Assembly: GCF_020080045.1 (NCBI RefSeq)
Contig: NZ_CP083451.1
Coordinates: 3,211,001 to 3,275,000 of the forward strand
Length of the DNA stretch: 64,000 bases
From: Comamonas odontotermitis
GTDB lineage: Bacteria > Pseudomonadota > Gammaproteobacteria > Burkholderiales > Burkholderiaceae_C
Reading direction: 5' to 3'
Positions 18,578 to 29,068 of this stretch are shown in pieces. The translations under genes were made by a program, and so were the position numbers. Numbering within the stretch: position 1 is the stretch's first letter; the number at the start of each line of letters is the position of its first letter. The notes beneath the pieces are model-generated. The model worked only from the letters and a program-made list of their open reading frames with translations. It did no database searches and was not told the origin of the DNA.

Positions 18578-21493
18578 ATGAGCGAAACCAATTCCACAAC
18601 GGTCTCCCAGCCGGGCCTCGACAGCCTCTCCAAGTCGTTTGAGCCTTCGTCCATCGAAGCCCACTGGGGCCCTGAGTGGGAAAAGCGCGGCTATGGCAAT
18701 GCAGGCTACCGTGGCACCGGCCACCCGGACGCCCAGGCCACCGCCGAGCACAAGAACTTCGCCATCCAGCTGCCGCCCCCCAACGTGACCGGCACGCTGC
18801 ACATGGGCCATGCGTTCAACCAGACCATCATGGACTCCCTCACGCGCTACCACCGCATGAAGGGCTACAACACCGCCTGGATCCCCGGCACCGACCACGC
18901 CGGCATCGCCACCCAGATCGTGGTGGAGCGCCAGTTGCAGGAACAAGGCCAGAGCCGCTACGATCTGGGCCGCCCCGACTTCGTCAAGAAAGTCTGGGAG
19001 TGGAAGGAAAAGAGCGGCAACACCATCACCACGCAGATGCGCCGCATGGGCGATACCGTGGACTGGAGCCGCGAGTACTTCACGATGGACGACAAGCTGT
19101 CCACCGTGGTGACCGACACCTTCGTCAAGCTTTATGAGCAGGGCCTGATCTACCGTGGCAAGCGCCTGGTGAACTGGGACCCGGTGCTGCAATCGGCCGT
19201 GTCCGACCTGGAAGTTGAAAACCAGGAAAAGGACGGCAGCCTCTGGCATATCGCCTACCCGCTCACCAGCGGCGAAGGCAATCTGGTGGTTGCCACCACC
19301 CGCCCCGAAACCATGCTGGGCGACGTGGCCGTGATGGTGCACCCCGAGGACGAGCGCTACAAACACCTGATCGGCCAGACTGTAACCCTGCCACTGGTGG
19401 GCCGCCAGATCCCCATCATCGCCGACGAGTACGTCGACCGCGAGTTCGGCACCGGCGTGGTGAAGGTCACCCCTGCGCACGACCAGAACGACTACCAGGT
19501 GGGCCAGCGCCATGGCCTGCCCATGATCACGGTGCTGACGCTGACCGCCAAGATCAACGACGAAGCGCCCGAAAAATACCGTGGAATGGACCGCTTTGTG
19601 GCCCGCAAGGCCATCGTGGCCGACCTAGAGGCGCAAGGTCTGCTGGTGGAGACCAAGAAGCACAAGCTCATGGTGCCGATCTGCGACCGTACCGGCCAGG
19701 TGATCGAGCCGATGCTGACCGACCAGTGGTTCATCGCCATGAGCAAGGTCAGCGACCAGGACCCCACGGGCAGGAGCATTGCACAAAAGGCCATCGACGC
19801 CGTGGCCTCGGGCCAGGTGGAGTTCGTGCCCGAAAACTGGGTCAACACCTACAACCAGTGGATGAACAACATCCAGGACTGGTGTATCTCACGCCAGCTG
19901 TGGTGGGGCCACCAGATTCCAGCCTGGTACGACGAAGAGGGCAATATCTACGTTGCCAAGACCGAAGCCGAAGCCCAGGCCCAGGCCGACAAGGTTGCGC
20001 CAGGCAAGAAGCTCTCCCGCGACTCCGATGTGCTCGACACATGGTACTCGTCGGCCATGGTGCCGTTCTCGACCATGGGCTGGCCTGCCCAGACCGACGC
20101 TGCTGACGACGACTACAACCTCTACCTGCCCTCTTCGGTGCTGGTGACCGGCTACGACATCATCTTCTTCTGGGTTGCCCGGATGATCATGATGACCACG
20201 CACTTCACCGGCCGCGTGCCGTTCAAGCATGTGTACATCCACGGTCTGGTGCGCGACGCGCAGGGCAAGAAGATGTCCAAGTCCGAAGGCAACGTGCTCG
20301 ACCCGGTGGATCTGATCGACGGCATTGCGCTCGAACCCCTGCTGGACAAGCGTACCGTCGGCCTGCGCCGCCCCGAAACCGCGCCGACCGTGCGCAAGAA
20401 CACGCAAAAAGAATTCCCCGAAGGCATTCCCGCCTACGGCGCCGATGCACTGCGCTTCACCTTCGCTGCGCTGGCGTCGCTGGGCCGCAGCATCAACTTC
20501 GACAGCAAGCGCTGCGAAGGCTACCGCAACTTCTGCAACAAGCTCTGGAATGCCTCGCGCTTCGTGCTGATGAACTGCGAAGGCCATGACTGCGGCCTGC
20601 TGGAACACACCAAGGAGCAATGCGCCACCGGCGAGTACCTGCAGTTCAGCCAGCCAGACCGCTGGATCGTCTCCCAGCTGCAGAAGGTCGAGGCCGAGGT
20701 GGCCAAGGGCTTTGCGGAGTTCCGCCTCGACAACGTGGCCAACACCATCTACGACTTCGTCTGGAACGAGTTCTGCGATTGGTATCTGGAAATCGCCAAG
20801 GTGCAGATCCAGACCGGCAACGAAGCTGCGCAGCGTGGCACACGCCGCACGCTGATCCGCGTGCTCGAAGCGATCCTGCGCCTGGCGCACCCCATCATCC
20901 CGTTCGTGACGGAAGAGCTGTGGCAGCAGGTGGCACCAGTCGCCGGCCTCAAGGGCGAATCCATCGCCATTGCGCGCTACCCCGAGGCTCAGCCCGAGAA
21001 GATCGACGAAGCCTCCATCGCCTACGTGGCCCGCATCAAGCAGATGGTGGACGCCTGCCGTGCGCTGCGCGGCGAGATGGGCGTCTCTCCAGCCCAGCGC
21101 GTGCCGCTGCTGGCAACGGCAGGCTCAGCCGACGAGCTGCAATTCCTGCACAGCAATGCCCAGGTGCTCAAGAGCCTGGCCAAGCTCAGCGACGTCAAGA
21201 TCTTCGAAGACGAAGCTGCCTGGTCTGCCGAGGCGCAGAATGCGCCTGCCTCGGTGGTGGGCAATGCGCGCCTGGCACTGTTTGTTGAGATCGATGTGGC
21301 GGCAGAAAAGGCCCGCCTGACCAAGGAAATCACCCGCTTGGAAGCTGAAGTCTCCAGCTCGCAAAAGAAACTGGGGAACGAGGCTTTTGTCGCCAAGGCG
21401 CCGCCAGCGGTTCTGGAGCAGGAGCGCACGCGCGTGGCCGAAAAGAGCGCTACCCTCGCCAAACTGCAGGAGCAGTTGCAGCGCCTGGGCTGA
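18578..21493 (+). CDS. valS: Valyl-tRNA synthetase
   Basis: 971 residues from ATG 18578 ([11 protein letters not shown]); upstream in-frame ATGs add unconserved sequence. Class I aminoacyl-tRNA synthetase charging tRNA-Val. HIGH motif as LHMGH in [14 protein letters not shown], the editing (CP1) domain about residues 220-400 ([13 protein letters not shown]), [10 protein letters not shown] near residue 565, the anticodon-binding domain, and a C-terminal coiled-coil arm ([20 protein letters not shown]). Length is normal. Confidence 0.98.
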   Translation: MSETNSTTVSQPGLDSLSKSFEPSSIEAHWGPEWEKRGYGNAGYRGTGHPDAQATAEHKNFAIQLPPPNVTGTLHMGHAFNQTIMDSLTRYHRMKGYNTAWIPGTDHAGIATQIVVERQLQEQGQSRYDLGRPDFVKKVWEWKEKSGNTITTQMRRMGDTVDWSREYFTMDDKLSTVVTDTFVKLYEQGLIYRGKRLVNWDPVLQSAVSDLEVENQEKDGSLWHIAYPLTSGEGNLVVATTRPETMLGDVAVMVHPEDERYKHLIGQTVTLPLVGRQIPIIADEYVDREFGTGVVKVTPAHDQNDYQVGQRHGLPMITVLTLTAKINDEAPEKYRGMDRFVARKAIVADLEAQGLLVETKKHKLMVPICDRTGQVIEPMLTDQWFIAMSKVSDQDPTGRSIAQKAIDAVASGQVEFVPENWVNTYNQWMNNIQDWCISRQLWWGHQIPAWYDEEGNIYVAKTEAEAQAQADKVAPGKKLSRDSDVLDTWYSSAMVPFSTMGWPAQTDAADDDYNLYLPSSVLVTGYDIIFFWVARMIMMTTHFTGRVPFKHVYIHGLVRDAQGKKMSKSEGNVLDPVDLIDGIALEPLLDKRTVGLRRPETAPTVRKNTQKEFPEGIPAYGADALRFTFAALASLGRSINFDSKRCEGYRNFCNKLWNASRFVLMNCEGHDCGLLEHTKEQCATGEYLQFSQPDRWIVSQLQKVEAEVAKGFAEFRLDNVANTIYDFVWNEFCDWYLEIAKVQIQTGNEAAQRGTRRTLIRVLEAILRLAHPIIPFVTEELWQQVAPVAGLKGESIAIARYPEAQPEKIDEASIAYVARIKQMVDACRALRGEMGVSPAQRVPLLATAGSADELQFLHSNAQVLKSLAKLSDVKIFEDEAAWSAEAQNAPASVVGNARLALFVEIDVAAEKARLTKEITRLEAEVSSSQKKLGNEAFVAKAPPAVLEQERTRVAEKSATLAKLQEQLQRLG

Positions 21494-21600
21494 AACCCCG
21501 GCGCTGCCATGCGCAAATCGTCAGATAATGCGCCATGACGGTGCACAAAGGCGCAGCATGCTGCGCCTTTGTCACATCTGCCTTAGTAAACTGAGCACCT

Positions 21601-22488
21601 ATGATCACTCCAACCCGTGTACGCAAAGCAGTTTTTCCGGTAGCTGGCCTGGGCACCCGCTTCTTGCCCGCCACCAAGGCGTCCCCCAAGGAGATGCTCC
21701 CCGTCGTGGACAAGCCGCTGATCCAGTACGCCGTGGAAGAGGCCTATGAGGCCGGCATCCGTGACATGATCTTCGTCACCGGCCGCAGCAAGCGCGCGAT
21801 CGAAGACCATTTCGACACTGCTTACGAGCTGGAGAACGAGCTGGAGCGCGCGGGCAAGCAAGCCATGCTGGAGCTGGTGCGCAGCGTCAGCCCCGATGAC
21901 ATGAACTGCCTCTTTGTGCGCCAGCCACGCTCGCTGGGCCTGGGCCACGCCGTGCTGTGCGCCGAGCCGCTGGTCGGCAACGAACCCTTTGCCGTACTGC
22001 TGGCCGACGACCTCATGACCGGCTCTGCCGGTGGCCATGGTGTGATGGCACAGATGACCGCCGCTTTCCTCAAGCAAGGCCGTTCGCTGCTGGCCGTGCA
22101 GGAAGTGCCACTGGAGCACACCAAGCGCTATGGCATCGTGAAGGGAGAACCTGCAGGTGGCCCCTTGATGCGCATCGATGAGATCGTGGAGAAACCGGCG
22201 CCCGAAAAAGCGCCGTCGCGCATGGGGGTCGCGGGCCGTTATGTGCTGACCCCGGGTATTTTCGACCAGATCCGCAACCAACCCCAGGGCGTGGGAGGCG
22301 AGATTCAGTTGACCGATGCGATTGAACGCCTGATGGCGCACGAGACGGTGTATGCCTACCAGTACAGCGGCAAGCGCTACGACTGCGGCAGCAAGGAAGG
22401 CTTTCTGGAGGCGACAGTTGAACTGGCGCTACAGCACCCCGATGTCGGCGAGAGCTTCCGCCAGTACCTCAAGAACCTGAGCATCTGA
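21601..22488 (+). CDS. galU: UTP-glucose-1-phosphate uridylyltransferase
   Basis: 295 residues. It makes UDP-glucose for envelope polysaccharides. The nucleotidyltransferase signature [20 protein letters not shown] and [19 protein letters not shown] are intact, with LADDLMTG and [20 protein letters not shown] further on. Followed by a strong terminator. valS lies 107 bp upstream. Confidence 0.97.
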   Translation: MITPTRVRKAVFPVAGLGTRFLPATKASPKEMLPVVDKPLIQYAVEEAYEAGIRDMIFVTGRSKRAIEDHFDTAYELENELERAGKQAMLELVRSVSPDDMNCLFVRQPRSLGLGHAVLCAEPLVGNEPFAVLLADDLMTGSAGGHGVMAQMTAAFLKQGRSLLAVQEVPLEHTKRYGIVKGEPAGGPLMRIDEIVEKPAPEKAPSRMGVAGRYVLTPGIFDQIRNQPQGVGGEIQLTDAIERLMAHETVYAYQYSGKRYDCGSKEGFLEATVELALQHPDVGESFRQYLKNLSI

Positions 22489-22536
22489 TAGCGTCCAAAG
22501 TGACCCCCATCAGGGGAGATGTGAATTTCAAATACG

Positions 22537-22565
22537 AAAAGGCCTGCAAATGCAGGCCTTTTTTA
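22537..22565 (+). terminator. Rho-independent terminator after galU
   Basis: AAAGGCCTGCA and TGCAGGCCTTTTTT form a stem with a small loop and a T-run on the plus strand. The A-run on the other side lets it serve the converging tusA-like gene as well. Confidence 0.88.
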
Positions 22566-22657
22566 CGCAAAATGCTACCTTATCGATAGCAAACAGAGAA
22601 TCCATGGTCAAGCCATTGCTGCATCGCTGCAAGCCGATGCCGCCATCTTGGCCCATC

Positions 22658-22885
22658 TCATCTTCTGCGCAGGATATGAATGAACTCCTCGCCCACCGTC
22701 TGCTGTTCCACCAGTTCATTGCCGGTTTGCTTGGCGAAGGCCTGAAAATCCCGGATCGATCCCGTATCGGTTGCGACCACCCTGAGCAACTGGCCGCTTT
22801 GCATGGCTGCCAGCGCCTTTTTTGCCTTCAGGATGGGCAGCGGACAGTTCAGGCCGCGGGTATCTACTTCTTGGTCAACTTCCAT
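22658..22885 (-). CDS. TusA-family sulfurtransferase-like protein
   Basis: 75 residues. The TusA/SirA fold is shown by DTRGLNCPLPILKAKKAL, with the active Cys14 in the CPxP motif that carries persulphide sulphur. TusA relays sulphur for tRNA thiolation; many paralogues have other sulphur-transfer roles, so no gene symbol is assigned. Convergent with galU. Confidence 0.9.
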   Translation of the reverse strand: MEVDQEVDTRGLNCPLPILKAKKALAAMQSGQLLRVVATDTGSIRDFQAFAKQTGNELVEQQTVGEEFIHILRRR

Positions 22886-23091
22886 CGTGCACTCTCTGTG
22901 CAGCGCAGGGGCGCTGCTTCATGGCTCCATTATCACTACCAGCATCACGGTCCATGGCATTGCCATGCAACGAAGCCATCAACGACAGCAAGGATGCCCG
23001 AGAACTCTCTGCAATACTCCCTTCTGTGGTTTGAACGCGGTCTCGGGCGATCCGCGTCCATCCCATCTGACGAAGACTCTGCAGAAGCTCC

Positions 23092-23715
23092 CTAGTCCAA
23101 AGCAGGCGCCACCACAAACCGGCCATCCTCGTCCCAGTAACGCACGGGCCATTTGGCAGGGTCTGGTTCCGGGTTCTGGCCAGGGCGAAATGCACCGAAT
23201 CGCACAGGCTCGCCCTTGCTCTTGATCCACTCGGCCAGTGCATAGCCCGTACCGGCAGGCCAGCACTGGGCCTGCTGCGCCGTCTTCCACTGGTAATCGG
23301 CCAGCTCGGGCGACAGGCGCACGTCGCCGGGCTTGCCATGCACACGTACATGGTAGGCAATCAGCACCTGGTTCATCCGCAGAAACTCCCAGCAGCCGAT
23401 CAGGCGCAGCGCCTTGGCACGCAGGCCCGTCTCTTCAAGCACCTCCCGCGCAATGCCTGCCTCCGGCGATTCACCCGCCTCCATGAAGCCCGTGATCAGG
23501 CCGAACACCCCTTCCTGCCACAGCGCGTTGCGGGCCAGCAATACCTGGCCATCATCGTTTTCCACCACGGCAGCCAGTACAGGCGTGGGATTGCCCCAGT
23601 GCGTCCAGCCGCAGGCCGGACAACGCAGGCGGTTGACATCACCGCTGTCCTCCGCCGTCACGATCCATTGCAGTGGGGTGGCGCAGTTCACGCAGAATTT
23701 GGTTTCGTATTGCAT
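23092..23715 (-). CDS. NUDIX hydrolase with N-terminal zinc ribbon
   Basis: 207 residues. Cys8, Cys11, Cys32 and Cys35 form a zinc ribbon, followed by a NUDIX domain with box GFMEAGESPEAGIAREVLEE. The ribbon-plus-NUDIX layout resembles NudC-like enzymes, but the diagnostic NudC tail motif is not obvious. It probably hydrolyses a nucleoside diphosphate derivative. It lies 54 bp downstream of cysM on the same strand. Confidence 0.9.
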   Translation of the reverse strand: MQYETKFCVNCATPLQWIVTAEDSGDVNRLRCPACGWTHWGNPTPVLAAVVENDDGQVLLARNALWQEGVFGLITGFMEAGESPEAGIAREVLEETGLRAKALRLIGCWEFLRMNQVLIAYHVRVHGKPGDVRLSPELADYQWKTAQQAQCWPAGTGYALAEWIKSKGEPVRFGAFRPGQNPEPDPAKWPVRYWDEDGRFVVAPALD

Positions 23716-23769
23716 AACGCTTTCAAATGGATAGCAGCTGCGGCAGAAGGGGCAATTGCGTCAAATCCA

Positions 23770-24675
23770 TCAGGCGGGAAACACCCCGGTAGACAAATAG
23801 CGATCCCCACGGTCGCAGACAACGAACACAATCGTAGCGTTGCGCTCGCGGCGTGCAATTTCCTGCGCGACATGGCAGGCGCCAGCGGCGGAAATGCCCG
23901 CGAAAATACCTTCTTCGCGCGCCAGACGCCGCGCCATGTCTTCTGCGTCGTCCTGCGTCACGTACACCAGCTCATCGACCAGGCTGGCATCGTAGATGGC
24001 GGGCAGGTATTCCTCGGGCCATTTGCGGATGCCGGGAATGCGCGAGCCCTCGGTAGGCTGCGCTCCAATGATGCGCACGGCCGGGTTCTTTTCCTTCAGG
24101 TACTTCGCGACGCCAGTGATGGTGCCCGTGGTGCCCATGGCGCTGACAAAATGGGTAATCTTGCCGCCAGTCTGCTGCCAGATCTCGGGGCCGGTGGCCT
24201 CATAGTGCGCACGCGGATTGTCGGGGTTGGCAAACTGATCGAGCACCTTGCCCTTGCCATCGGCCACCATCTTGTCGGCAAGATCGCGCGCGTATTCCAT
24301 GCCGCCACTCTTGGGTGTCAGGATCAACTCGGCACCATAGGCCTTCATGGTCTGGGCCCGCTCGATCGACAGGTCCTCGGGCATGATCAACACCATGCGA
24401 TAACCCTTGATGGCCGCAGCCATGGCCAGCGCAATGCCGGTATTGCCCGATGTCGCCTCGATCAGGGTGTCACCGGGCTTGATCTCGCCTCGCTCCTGCG
24501 CGCGCTGGATCATCGAAATCGCCGGACGATCCTTCACCGAACCTGCAGGGTTGTTGCCCTCCATCTTGCCCAGCACCACATTGCCATGCGAATCGTTGTA
24601 GTCCGCTCCAATGCGCTGCAATGCAACCAGAGGAGTGTTGCCGATGGCGTCTTCAATCGTTGGATATCTTTTCAT
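23770..24675 (-). CDS. cysM: Cysteine synthase B (O-acetylserine sulfhydrylase)
   Basis: 301 residues from ATG 24675; an alternative ATG at 24693 adds six residues. A PLP enzyme making cysteine, CysM-type able to use thiosulphate. PLP Lys48 in NPAGSVKDRPA, phosphate loop TSGNTG at 75-80, GTTGTITG further on. KYLKEKNPAVRIIGAQPTEG fits CysM rather than CysK. Divergent from tRNA-Leu 41 bp away. Confidence 0.94.
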   Translation of the reverse strand: MKRYPTIEDAIGNTPLVALQRIGADYNDSHGNVVLGKMEGNNPAGSVKDRPAISMIQRAQERGEIKPGDTLIEATSGNTGIALAMAAAIKGYRMVLIMPEDLSIERAQTMKAYGAELILTPKSGGMEYARDLADKMVADGKGKVLDQFANPDNPRAHYEATGPEIWQQTGGKITHFVSAMGTTGTITGVAKYLKEKNPAVRIIGAQPTEGSRIPGIRKWPEEYLPAIYDASLVDELVYVTQDDAEDMARRLAREEGIFAGISAAGACHVAQEIARRERNATIVFVVCDRGDRYLSTGVFPA

Positions 24676-24716
24676 GGCCGAATTTTGTGTCATAATTTTG
24701 GTCTGCGAGATACACA

Positions 24717-24801
24717 GCCCGGGTGGTGAAATTGGTAGACGCAGGGGACTCAAAATCCCCCGCCGCAAGGCGTGCCGGTTCGATTCCGGCCCCGGGCACC
24801 A
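24717..24801 (+). tRNA. tRNA-Leu(CAA)
   Basis: 85 nt with encoded CCA. Acceptor GCCCGGG pairs with CCCGGGC. The anticodon loop CTCAAAA gives anticodon CAA (codon UUG). A short variable arm (CGCCGCAAGGCG) marks a class II tRNA. T-arm GGTTCGATTCC is intact. A terminator follows directly. Confidence 0.97.
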
Positions 24802-24806
24802 ACCTG

Positions 24807-24845
24807 AAAGCCGTTAAGTTTTAACAACTTAGCGGCTTTTTTATT
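24807..24845 (+). terminator. Terminator after tRNA-Leu
   Basis: AAAGCCGTTAAGTT and AACTTAGCGGCTTTTTTA form a long stem with one mismatched pair region and a T-run, ending the tRNA transcript. Confidence 0.9.
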
Positions 24846-25155
24846 TTTCAGGTTGTTCGCATTCATTTCATCGTTTCCTCATAAGTTTCCGCATCGTTTC
24901 CGCGAAAAACTATAGCAGCCCGCATTCTATCCACGAGTAAAGGCCATGTTTGCCTCGCTGCTGAGAGCCTGTTCAAACCCGCCCCACCAGGAGTTGAATC
25001 GCAACCGTGCAGGGCTTGCTCGCCTGCATCCTGCCCACGCCCTGAAGCGCGCGGCGCTTCATCGCTCTACATGGATCCACATGTCTTCTACACCCATCGC
25101 GTTTTGCTAACATGCAATAGGTTAAAAACACACTAATTAACAAATTGCACGAAAC
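24846..25155. other. Intergenic region after tRNA-Leu
   Basis: About 310 bp. A minus-strand frame here (24973-25251) has no ribosome site and overlaps the plausible plus-strand gene. No integrase or att repeat was found beside the tRNA. Confidence 0.4.
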
Positions 25156-25401
25156 ATGAGCCTGTACGAATCTATAGAAGCGGCATTCCTTCAGGCACTG
25201 AAAAATGGCCAGATCCCGTCGAGGCTGCACCTGACGGACGATGGACTCCATGAGCTGATCAATGACCGCACGCTGGGCGCGTCGTGGATGCCGAGCATCC
25301 CCGACTTCTGGGATCAGCGTGTCCTGGGCTTGCCGCTGTCCAGATCACTGGCCCACAACGCCATGGAAGTGGACGGCCAGCTGGTTGTCATTGAGCAGTA
25401 A
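25156..25401 (+). CDS. Hypothetical 81-residue protein
   Basis: Not recognised. Starts MSLYESIEAAFLQALKNGQ and is small, acidic and soluble, with no membrane helix or Cys. Third codon positions are GC-rich like the core genes, which supports real coding, but no good ribosome site precedes the ATG. It stands alone between tRNA-Leu and tRNA-His. Confidence 0.5.
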   Translation: MSLYESIEAAFLQALKNGQIPSRLHLTDDGLHELINDRTLGASWMPSIPDFWDQRVLGLPLSRSLAHNAMEVDGQLVVIEQ

Positions 25402-25592
25402 ATAACAAACCTGCCTGCCGAGGTCTCGCCTGATTGAAGACTCCGGAATCCTCTATCCACCCCTGGAAGCAAGCCAGGTGATACAGAATGATCAACCGCC
25501 ATTCTGCTTTCAAAGCAAAACATACGATCCCTTGAAAGAGATCGGGCAGGGATCCTTGTAGTGCTCCAAATTCCCACGGTTGGAATATAAAG

Positions 25593-25630
25593 CAAAAGGC
25601 GCTAGAGCTTTAATAGCACTAGCGCCTTTG
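25593..25630 (-). terminator. Terminator after tRNA-His
   Basis: AAAGGCGCTAG and CTAGCGCCTTTTG form a strong stem on the minus strand followed by T-rich sequence, 7 bp past the tRNA-His CCA end. Confidence 0.85.
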
Positions 25631-25636
25631 TTTATA

Positions 25637-25713
25637 TGGGGTGGCTGATGGGGCTCGAACCCACGACAACAGGAATCACAATCCTGGACTCTACCAACTG
25701 AGCTACAGCCACC
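25637..25713 (-). tRNA. tRNA-His(GUG)
   Basis: 77 nt including the G-1 characteristic of tRNA-His, which pairs with C73, and encoded CCA. Acceptor GTGGCTG pairs with CAGCCAC. The anticodon loop TTGTGAT gives GUG. It lies downstream of ppiD on the same strand. Confidence 0.97.
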
Positions 25714-25773
25714 GTGTTGGTGAAGACATGATTATAGCGGCTAATTTACCACTTCCAACGAAAGCGAGGATTT

Positions 25774-27687
25774 TTATGATGCCTTGTTTTCTTGTGGACG
25801 CGGCACCTTGATCTGCACCTTGAAACGCTCCTTGAGCAATTCATAGTACGCCATGGTTTCCGCATAGCTCTCCAGACGCTCGAACTCCTGTTTCTGCGCC
25901 AGGCGCTTTTCCGCAGTGTCTTCTGCACGGGGCACAGTCTTGTTGATACGCACCACGGCGTAGCCGTCCTTACCCAGGTCCACGCCAGCCCATGCGACCG
26001 AGCCATCGAACTTGGCCTGCATCACGGCATTGATGAGGACCGGCGACTGACCTTTGACATCCTGACGCGACACTACGATGGGAGCCGCCAGACTGGCGCC
26101 TGCGGCATCGGTCTTCCAGGCCGCCAGCTTCGCCTCACCCTCCTTGCGGGCCAACTCGGCCGCCTGCTGCGCAATGTACAAGTCATGCGCCTTGGCCTTG
26201 ACTTCTTCAAATGGCAGCACCCGTGCATCCTGGTGCGAGACGATGCGGCCAGATGCCAGCATGCTGGTGCCAACCTCAATGGCCTCGGTATTGCGCTTGT
26301 TCTGCAGAGAGTCGTTCGAGAACAGTGCTTCCAAGAATGTAGGGTTGGCCAATGCACCCGTCGCACCGGCTGCAGGCGTACGGGTAATGTGCTCAGCCTT
26401 TTCAATCTTCAAACCCAGCTTTTCGGCCACAGGCTTGAGGCTGTCCGATTGCTCGAACACGGTGTTGGAAAAGGTCTCTGCCGCTTCTGCATACTTCTTC
26501 TGCACCTGCTGAGCACGCACCTCTTCTTCAAGTTTGCTGTGCAGCTCTTCAAAGGTAGGAACGCGAGGCGTCTTGACTTCACCCATCTTGATGATGTGGA
26601 AACCATATTCGGTGCTGATGACATCGCTGATTTCGCCTGTCTTCAAGGCAAATGCGGCATCTTCAAACGGCTTGACCATGTCGCCCTTCTTGAAGGCTGG
26701 CAATGCACCGCCGTTGACGGCGGAGCTGGTGTCCTGCGAATTCTTCTTGGCCAGCTCTGCAAACTGCGCAGGGTTGGCCTTTGCCTCAGCCTGCAGTGCC
26801 TCGGCACGTTGCTTGGCTTTTTCACGGTCGGCCGCTGGCATCGACTGCGGCGCGTTGATCAGGATGTGGCTGGCCGTGCGCATCTCCTGCCCCATGAAGC
26901 GGTTCAGGTTTTCCTTGTAATAGGTGCGCAGATCATCTTCGCTGGGCTTGATCATGCCTTTCACAGCGTCAGCATTCAGCACCACGTATTCGATGCTGGC
27001 TTCCTCCTGCTGGCGGAACAGCTCCTGGTTGGCTTTGTAGAAAGCCTCCAGATCCGCGTCGCTCACCTTCACTTGCGATGCAAAGGCCTTGGCATCGAAG
27101 CGTGCAATCTGGATTTCACGCTGCTGATAAAGCGCGTCGATGGCGGTCTTGGTCTGCGCATCGGTCACGAACGCGGTGTTCGAAACACCACCCAGAACCT
27201 GACGCACAGCCAGATCACGGCGCATGCCCGCTTCAAAGCCCTCGGGGCTCATGCCCTGCGCGCCCACCAAGGCACGATACGCCTCCACGTCCAGGCTGCC
27301 ATCGGGTTTTTTCAGCGCGGCAATCTGCGGAATCTCCATCAGCGCCCGCCCCAGCGTGGCGTTGTCCACGGTCAGGTGCATCTTCTGAACGGCAGCATCC
27401 AACACCCGATCACGCACAACCCGCTCCAATGTGAGATAACGGGCTTCGGGGCCGTCCATCCACTTGGCATCCATGTTGGGATTTTGCTGACGCATGCGAT
27501 CGGTCTCCATGCGGTGCGCATTGTCCCAATCCATTTGTGTGATCTCTTTGCCGTTGACCTTGGCGACAACGGGGCTCTTTTCGCTGAAATAGTTCTGGTT
27601 CACTCCCACCAGAACAAATGACAGAATGATCAGCAAGAACAGCGGATACATCAGCACCTTGGAGTACTTGCGGATGGATTCAAACAT
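25774..27687 (-). CDS. ppiD: Periplasmic chaperone / peptidyl-prolyl isomerase PpiD
   Basis: 637 residues. One N-terminal membrane helix (VLMYPLFLLIILSFVLVGV, about 11-29) anchors it at the SecYEG exit. A SurA-like N-domain follows, with a parvulin PPIase domain about residues 265-360 (ASHILINAPQSMPAADREKAK and GEISDVISTEYGFHIIKMGE), then a C-terminal chaperone region. Upstream tRNA-Val and hupB on the same strand repeat the hupB-ppiD neighbourhood common in proteobacteria. Confidence 0.94.
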   Translation of the reverse strand: MFESIRKYSKVLMYPLFLLIILSFVLVGVNQNYFSEKSPVVAKVNGKEITQMDWDNAHRMETDRMRQQNPNMDAKWMDGPEARYLTLERVVRDRVLDAAVQKMHLTVDNATLGRALMEIPQIAALKKPDGSLDVEAYRALVGAQGMSPEGFEAGMRRDLAVRQVLGGVSNTAFVTDAQTKTAIDALYQQREIQIARFDAKAFASQVKVSDADLEAFYKANQELFRQQEEASIEYVVLNADAVKGMIKPSEDDLRTYYKENLNRFMGQEMRTASHILINAPQSMPAADREKAKQRAEALQAEAKANPAQFAELAKKNSQDTSSAVNGGALPAFKKGDMVKPFEDAAFALKTGEISDVISTEYGFHIIKMGEVKTPRVPTFEELHSKLEEEVRAQQVQKKYAEAAETFSNTVFEQSDSLKPVAEKLGLKIEKAEHITRTPAAGATGALANPTFLEALFSNDSLQNKRNTEAIEVGTSMLASGRIVSHQDARVLPFEEVKAKAHDLYIAQQAAELARKEGEAKLAAWKTDAAGASLAAPIVVSRQDVKGQSPVLINAVMQAKFDGSVAWAGVDLGKDGYAVVRINKTVPRAEDTAEKRLAQKQEFERLESYAETMAYYELLKERFKVQIKVPRPQENKAS

Positions 27688-27707
27688 CGTCTAACTTTCT
27701 GAGCAAG

Positions 27708-27739
27708 AAAAAAGAAAAGGCGAACTTTCGTTCGCCTTT
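27708..27739 (-). terminator. Terminator after tRNA-Val
   Basis: On the minus strand AAAGGCGAAC and GTTCGCCTTTT close over a GAAA tetraloop, followed by a T-rich run. It separates the hupB-tRNA-Val transcript from ppiD. Confidence 0.88.
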
Positions 27740-27748
27740 GTTCGGTGG

Positions 27749-27824
27749 TGGTGGGTGCTGACGGGGTCGAACCGCCGACCTACGCCTTGTAAGGGCGCCG
27801 CTCTACCAACTGAGCTAAGCACCC
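27749..27824 (-). tRNA. tRNA-Val(UAC)
   Basis: 76 nt with encoded CCA. Acceptor GGGTGCT pairs with AGCACCC. The anticodon loop CTTACAA gives UAC. T-arm GGCGGTTCGACCCCG is intact. It sits 16 bp downstream of hupB. Confidence 0.97.
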
Positions 27825-27840
27825 CACCTGATAACCTGAA

Positions 27841-28113
27841 TTAGTTCAGAGCATCTTTCAATGCTTTACCTGGGCGGAACTTAGGCACCTTGGCAGCCTT
27901 GATCTTGATCGCTGCACCAGTGCGGGGATTACGACCCGTACGAGCTGCGCGCTTACCAACAGCAAAAGTACCAAAACCTACCAGAGAGACTGTACCACCT
28001 TTTTTCAAGGTTTTCTTCACTGCATCAATGGTGGACTCCAGTGCGCGAGCAGCAGCGGCCTTGGAAATATCAGCATTATTAGCAATGTGCTCAATGAGTT
28101 CAGTTTTATTCAC
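27841..28113 (-). CDS. hupB: DNA-binding protein HU-beta
   Basis: 90 residues, the standard HU length. [20 protein letters not shown] at the N-terminus, [20 protein letters not shown] with the DNA-intercalating RNP loop, and the end [16 protein letters not shown] nucleoid protein acting as dimer. Confidence 0.97.
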   Translation of the reverse strand: MNKTELIEHIANNADISKAAAARALESTIDAVKKTLKKGGTVSLVGFGTFAVGKRAARTGRNPRTGAAIKIKAAKVPKFRPGKALKDALN

Positions 28114-28419
28114 AAGCAGCCTCTATAAATCAAGAGAGTTAAGGAAGTGTGTATCTTGAAATTATGGGCAGTAAGGGCAACACCCGTAAAGCCTCACATC
28201 GCAAAAACAACACCACTGGGAAAAAGCATTTTGTCTCAACCCCAGTGCCTTGGCAACGAAAGGATTCTAGACGGATTTTTCTGGGTGATTGCGAAAAAAA
28301 TCACTTTTTTTCAGCCGGCTTGATTGGTTGGAGCCTGTTGGAGCCAAGCCCAGCGCATCTGGCAAGCCATTTGATTCGCCCAGACGCGATGCAGTCTAGC
28401 GCAAACCAGCGCACTTGCA
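28114..28419. other. Intergenic region between hupB and pgsA
   Basis: About 305 bp. It must hold the hupB promoter. A plus-strand frame at 28149-28436 has atypical composition and no ribosome site, so it was not called. No repeat copy or RNA gene was recognised. Confidence 0.4.
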
Positions 28420-28986
28420 CTACGAATCAACCCTAGCCTTGATCTCTGGCAAGGCCTTTTGCAGGTAGTAGACCATCGACCACACCGTCAGCACGGCGGC
28501 TGCCCAGATGAGCCAGGTACCCCACACGCCTGTATCAACAGGGCCGATCTTGCCGTCATAGAGCAGGAACGGAATGGCCACCATCTGCACCGTGGTCTTG
28601 ACCTTGCCGATCATATGCACCGCCACGCTCTTGCTTGCACCGATGCGTGCCATCCACTCACGCAGCGCGGAGATGGCAATCTCGCGCCCGATGATGATGA
28701 GGGCCACAAACACATCGGCGCGCTGCAGGTAGACCAGGATCAACAGCGAGGCACACACCAAAAACTTGTCGGCCACCGGATCGAGAAATGCCCCGAATGA
28801 CGAGGTCTGGTTGAGCCGGCGCGCCAGAAAACCATCCAGCCAGTCCGTGAAGGCGAACACCACAAACATGCCGCTGGCCCACAGATTCTTCGTGGCCATG
28901 TCCAGGTGCGAGTAGTACACGCCGATGATGAGCGGGATCGCGAGGATGCGCGTCCACGTCATGATGGTGGGGATGGTGAAAAACAT
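28420..28986 (-). CDS. pgsA: CDP-diacylglycerol-glycerol-3-phosphate phosphatidyltransferase
   Basis: 188 residues from ATG 28986 (MFFTIPTIMTW), the normal N-terminus for the family; longer readings overlap the end of uvrC. It makes phosphatidylglycerophosphate for anionic membrane lipids. The CDP-alcohol phosphotransferase signature is DWLDGFLARR...FGAFLDPVADK, with the metal-binding Asp residues. About five membrane helices. Confidence 0.95.
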   Translation of the reverse strand: MFFTIPTIMTWTRILAIPLIIGVYYSHLDMATKNLWASGMFVVFAFTDWLDGFLARRLNQTSSFGAFLDPVADKFLVCASLLILVYLQRADVFVALIIIGREIAISALREWMARIGASKSVAVHMIGKVKTTVQMVAIPFLLYDGKIGPVDTGVWGTWLIWAAAVLTVWSMVYYLQKALPEIKARVDS

Positions 28987-29068
28987 GCATGTATTGTGGC
29001 ATGCAATGGCCCGCCGGCACGACCCTTGTTGTGACACTACGCCTGGCAGGGGCCGGCCGCACCGGCAC

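Noticed and set aside
24846..25155. Integration site beside tRNA-Leu
   Set aside because: The tRNA is followed by its own terminator and no integrase or repeated 3' end was found nearby.
25792..27621. Plus-strand frame of about 600 codons opposite ppiD
   Set aside because: Antisense shadow; low-complexity Leu/His/Arg composition and no ribosome site.
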